Origin: Colwellia hornerae
GTDB lineage: Bacteria; Pseudomonadota; Gammaproteobacteria; Enterobacterales; Alteromonadaceae
Assembly (NCBI RefSeq): GCF_007954355.1
Contig: NZ_VOLR01000023.1
Span: forward strand, 1 to 64,000
Direction of reading: 5' to 3'
DNA: 64,000 bases
In this document: piece after piece, positions 61,705 through 64,000 of the stretch
Position numbering within the stretch: the first letter of the stretch is position 1
How the letters are laid out: each line of letters opens with the position of its first letter
Position numbers and translations under genes: made by a program
Notes under the pieces: model-generated
Told to the model about the DNA's origin: nothing
Databases searched by the model: none
The model's input: the letters and a program-made list of their open reading frames with translations, nothing else

Positions 61705-62469
61705 TTAGCGTGTTATAAATTTATTATTTGGATAATTTGCTACTAAGACTTGCTTAGCATTGGTTTGTAAATCCATTAAACCTAACTTATCGTAACATTC
61801 AATCATAATCTCTAATGCTTGTTCAACTTCTAGGCTGGGCGAGAAGTATTCAACAATGTATTTGCCACGATTTGCTGCCGATGCCCAAGCATCACGTTTC
61901 ATATAAAAACGGGCGACTGATAGTTCATACTTAGCTAAACGTGATTTTATACTGATCATACGTTTACGCGCATCAGCGGCATATTTACTTTGCGGGAGAT
62001 CTGTCAAAATTGTTTTGAAATCTTTGAATGCTTCGCGAGCAGCCGTTGGATCTCTATCTGAACGGTCAATGCCGGCTATTTCTTGAAAAAGATTCTCTTC
62101 AGTTGAAATATTGATTAACGCTCGCATGTAATAAACATAATCAAGATTGACATGATCAGGGTTTAAACGCAGGAAACGATCGGACAAAGCAATACCTTGA
62201 GCTGAATTACCACTTTTGTAATAAGCGTAAATTAAGTCTAATTGCACTTGATGAGAGATAGGACCAAATGGGAAGCGTGAGTCAATTGCTGATAAAATTT
62301 GGATAGCTCGTTGATATAAACCACTATCAAGCGCAGTTCTCGCATCGGTGAACAATGCTTGTGCTGACTTGTCTGGTACTTTTTCAATGTCGGTTTTGTT
62401 TGATGATGAACACGCCGCTAGCCCTAATGAAAGCACTAGTATTATCATTTTTATTGTCAAATTTTGCAT
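61705..62469 (-). CDS. bamD: Outer-membrane assembly lipoprotein BamD
   Basis: A 254-aa lipoprotein of the BAM complex from ATG 62469 (a GTG five codons upstream at 62484 is possible). Lipobox LAAC follows a short hydrophobic stretch. Tetratricopeptide repeats are readable from AQALFTDARTALDSGLYQRAIQIL; DSRFPFGPISHQVQLDLIYAYYKSGN and IDRSDRDPTAAREAFKDFK parallel E. coli BamD closely. It assembles beta-barrel outer membrane proteins. It is divergent from rluD, as in many gammaproteobacteria. Confidence 0.94.
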   Translation of the reverse strand: MQNLTIKMIILVLSLGLAACSSSNKTDIEKVPDKSAQALFTDARTALDSGLYQRAIQILSAIDSRFPFGPISHQVQLDLIYAYYKSGNSAQGIALSDRFLRLNPDHVNLDYVYYMRALINISTEENLFQEIAGIDRSDRDPTAAREAFKDFKTILTDLPQSKYAADARKRMISIKSRLAKYELSVARFYMKRDAWASAANRGKYIVEYFSPSLEVEQALEIMIECYDKLGLMDLQTNAKQVLVANYPNNKFITR

Positions 62470-62656
62470 AGACTTCTGTATCACTACTTTGTTTTAGTTA
62501 AAGGTATTAGTTAAATAAATATACGCCCTTTGCAAATTACTTAATGTAATTAATAGAGCAAAGAGGTAAAATAAACACTGGCATTCTAACCTAGCATACT
62601 TGCCTTGCACAGCGCTAATTCATAGTAAATTTATAGAGAGTTAAATAGAAATTTTA

Positions 62657-63634
62657 ATGGCTGAAATAATTCAACATACAGATACGGTTCCTGAAACTTG
62701 TTTAGGTAAACGATTCGACCAAACATTAGCTGAGATGTTCCCTGAATATTCTCGTTCTCGCATAAAAGAATGGATCTTAGCAGGTCACGTTACTTTAAAC
62801 GGCGCTATTTTGATAATACCTCGCGAGAAAATGTTTGGCGGGGAAGTTATCAAAATATCAACTGAAGTTGAAGGTGACGTGCGATTTGAACCACAAAATC
62901 TTCCTTTAAATATTGTCTATGAAGATGACGATATTATAGTTATCAACAAACCTGCTGGTTTTGTTGTTCACCCAGGTGCTGGTAATCCTGATGGTACGGT
63001 ACTTAATGCTTTATTGTATTATTGCCCACAGCTTGATGTCGTACCTCGAGCGGGTATCGTTCATAGACTAGATAAAGACACAACGGGTTTGATGGTTATT
63101 GCTAAAACAATTGCAGCACAAACAAACTTAGTTGATGCTATACAAGAACGTGAAATAACGCGTGAGTATGAAGCGATTGCTAATGGTCTAATGACAGCCG
63201 GTGGTGTGGTTGATGAACCTATTGGTCGTCATTCAACCAAAAGAACGCACATGGCTGTTAGTCCTTTTGGTCGTCCATCGGTAACGCATTATCGTGTAAT
63301 GGAAAAATTCCGTTTACATACACGTTTAAGATTACGTCTTGAAACGGGTCGAACACATCAAATTCGTGTTCATATGGCGCATATTACCCACCCATTGATT
63401 GGCGATCCTAATTACGGTGGTCGTCCTCGTCCTCCTAAGAATGCGACAGAAGATTTGCGCGATTTACTTCGTAGTTTTAAACGCCAAGCACTACATGCAG
63501 CAATGTTGTCATTGTTTCACCCTATAACCGGTGAAGAAATGACTTGGCATGCACCTATTCCAGACGACATGGTGAATTTAACAAATGTTTTGCGTGAGGA
63601 TTCAAAACTTAACGCAACAGACGATTATTTATAA
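62657..63634 (+). CDS. rluD: 23S rRNA pseudouridine(1911/1915/1917) synthase
   Basis: A 325-aa enzyme. The S4 RNA-binding domain is in SRSRIKEWILAGHVTLNG (about residues 33-50), and the catalytic Asp lies in HRLDKDTTGLMV (around residue 138). It modifies helix 69 of 23S rRNA. The gene runs into pgeF, whose frame starts within or just after its end. Confidence 0.95.
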   Translation: MAEIIQHTDTVPETCLGKRFDQTLAEMFPEYSRSRIKEWILAGHVTLNGAILIIPREKMFGGEVIKISTEVEGDVRFEPQNLPLNIVYEDDDIIVINKPAGFVVHPGAGNPDGTVLNALLYYCPQLDVVPRAGIVHRLDKDTTGLMVIAKTIAAQTNLVDAIQEREITREYEAIANGLMTAGGVVDEPIGRHSTKRTHMAVSPFGRPSVTHYRVMEKFRLHTRLRLRLETGRTHQIRVHMAHITHPLIGDPNYGGRPRPPKNATEDLRDLLRSFKRQALHAAMLSLFHPITGEEMTWHAPIPDDMVNLTNVLREDSKLNATDDYL

Positions 63635-64000
63635 CCGTCTCTATAATGTAGAATGGCCAGTACATAATGTACTGGCTTTTACTACGACAAGACTCCATCC
63701 TCAAAAAGAAACGTTATCCCCTAATCATTCATATTCTTCAGTATACGACCAATTTAATGTCGGCACTCATGTCGGTGATAATCTAGAACGAGTTAACCGT
63801 AATAGACACTCTTTATTAGCGTATTTACCAAAAAAAACAAATATTCAATGGCTTGAACAAGTTCATGGTAATAAAGTTGTTACCATAGAATCTCATTCAA
63901 TAACGCCTTTAGTGGCTGATGCGATAATCACTCGACAAAAAAATATTGCCCTAGCAGTGATGACCGCTGATTGTTTACCGATATTATTAACCGCGGTAGA
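63585..64000 (+). CDS. pgeF: Purine nucleoside phosphorylase/laccase-domain protein PgeF (truncated by window end)
   Basis: Partial at the 3' end of the window. The frame shows VEWPVHNVLAFTTTRLHP, then FNVGTHVGDNLERVNRNR, WLEQVHGNKVV and ALAVMTADCLPILL, matching E. coli YfiH/PgeF. The start is uncertain: within the frame the only ATG is at 63585, inside the rluD end (50-bp overlap), with GTG 63594 next and no ATG closer to the conserved region. Initiation at an ATT near 63624 is conceivable. The family has purine-nucleoside phosphorylase and peptidoglycan-editing roles. Confidence 0.85.
   Translation, partial: MFCVRIQNLTQQTIIYNRLYNVEWPVHNVLAFTTTRLHPQKETLSPNHSYSSVYDQFNVGTHVGDNLERVNRNRHSLLAYLPKKTNIQWLEQVHGNKVVTIESHSITPLVADAIITRQKNIALAVMTADCLPILLTAV

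Overview
This 64 kb window looks like chromosomal core DNA of an AT-rich marine gammaproteobacterium of the Alteromonadales. Colwelliaceae (Colwellia or Thalassotalea type) is my best inference, from protein resemblance, gene order and base composition; no database search was possible. There is no rRNA, tRNA, CRISPR array, prophage or transposase gene. Nearly everything is housekeeping, with a few accessory islands and several readable regulatory sites.

Layout. 1-480 and 3741-4512 are two arrays of one inverted-repeat family. They bracket a three-gene block: a YeaD-type mutarotase, a Tat-exported small protein and a GMC oxidoreductase. 4888-8095 is the Na+-pumping oxaloacetate decarboxylase operon oadGAB, with a GntR-type palindrome upstream. 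8230-17099 is mixed: two orphan periplasmic solute-binding-like proteins, pdxH, a 55-aa protein missed by ordinary ORF cut-offs (9926-10093), tmcA, two unknown small proteins behind a perfect Fur-type palindrome, an ABC-2 exporter, ybaN and a DUF4202 protein.

17391-33274 is the conserved gammaproteobacterial block pyrG-eno-(mscS, unknown)-ftsB-ispD-ispF-truD-surE-pcm-yqaA-nlpD-rpoS-mutS-recA. 33695-38400 is metA-metH behind a tandem MetJ operator. 38520-43302 holds a HupE/UreJ-like membrane protein, dinB with a LexA box, a TlpA-type thioredoxin and an M49-like zinc peptidase lipoprotein. 43497-51771 is rpsT, then murJ-ribF-ileS-lspA-fkpB-ispH. 52172-58711 is a type IV pilus minor-pilin operon (pilV, pilW, pilX, pilY1, pilE, tapY2-like), followed by two convergent tandem FimT/GspH pseudopilin paralogues. 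The right end carries nadE, glnB, bamD, rluD and a truncated pgeF.

How the genes work together. recA and dinB both carry CTGT-N8-ACAG LexA boxes, so the SOS response is visible at two loci. metA and metH supply methionine under MetJ. ispD, ispF and ispH are three MEP isoprenoid steps. lspA, bamD, nlpD and murJ serve the cell envelope. pilVWXY1E and the FimT proteins build type IV pilus tip or priming complexes.

The most interesting signals are: a ten-guanine tract inside pilY1, which could make the pilus adhesin phase-variable as poly-G does in Neisseria pilC; the Fur-controlled pair of unknown small proteins; and the locally homogenised inverted-repeat arrays flanking the oxidoreductase cassette. 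I found no clear new multi-gene defence or mobile system.
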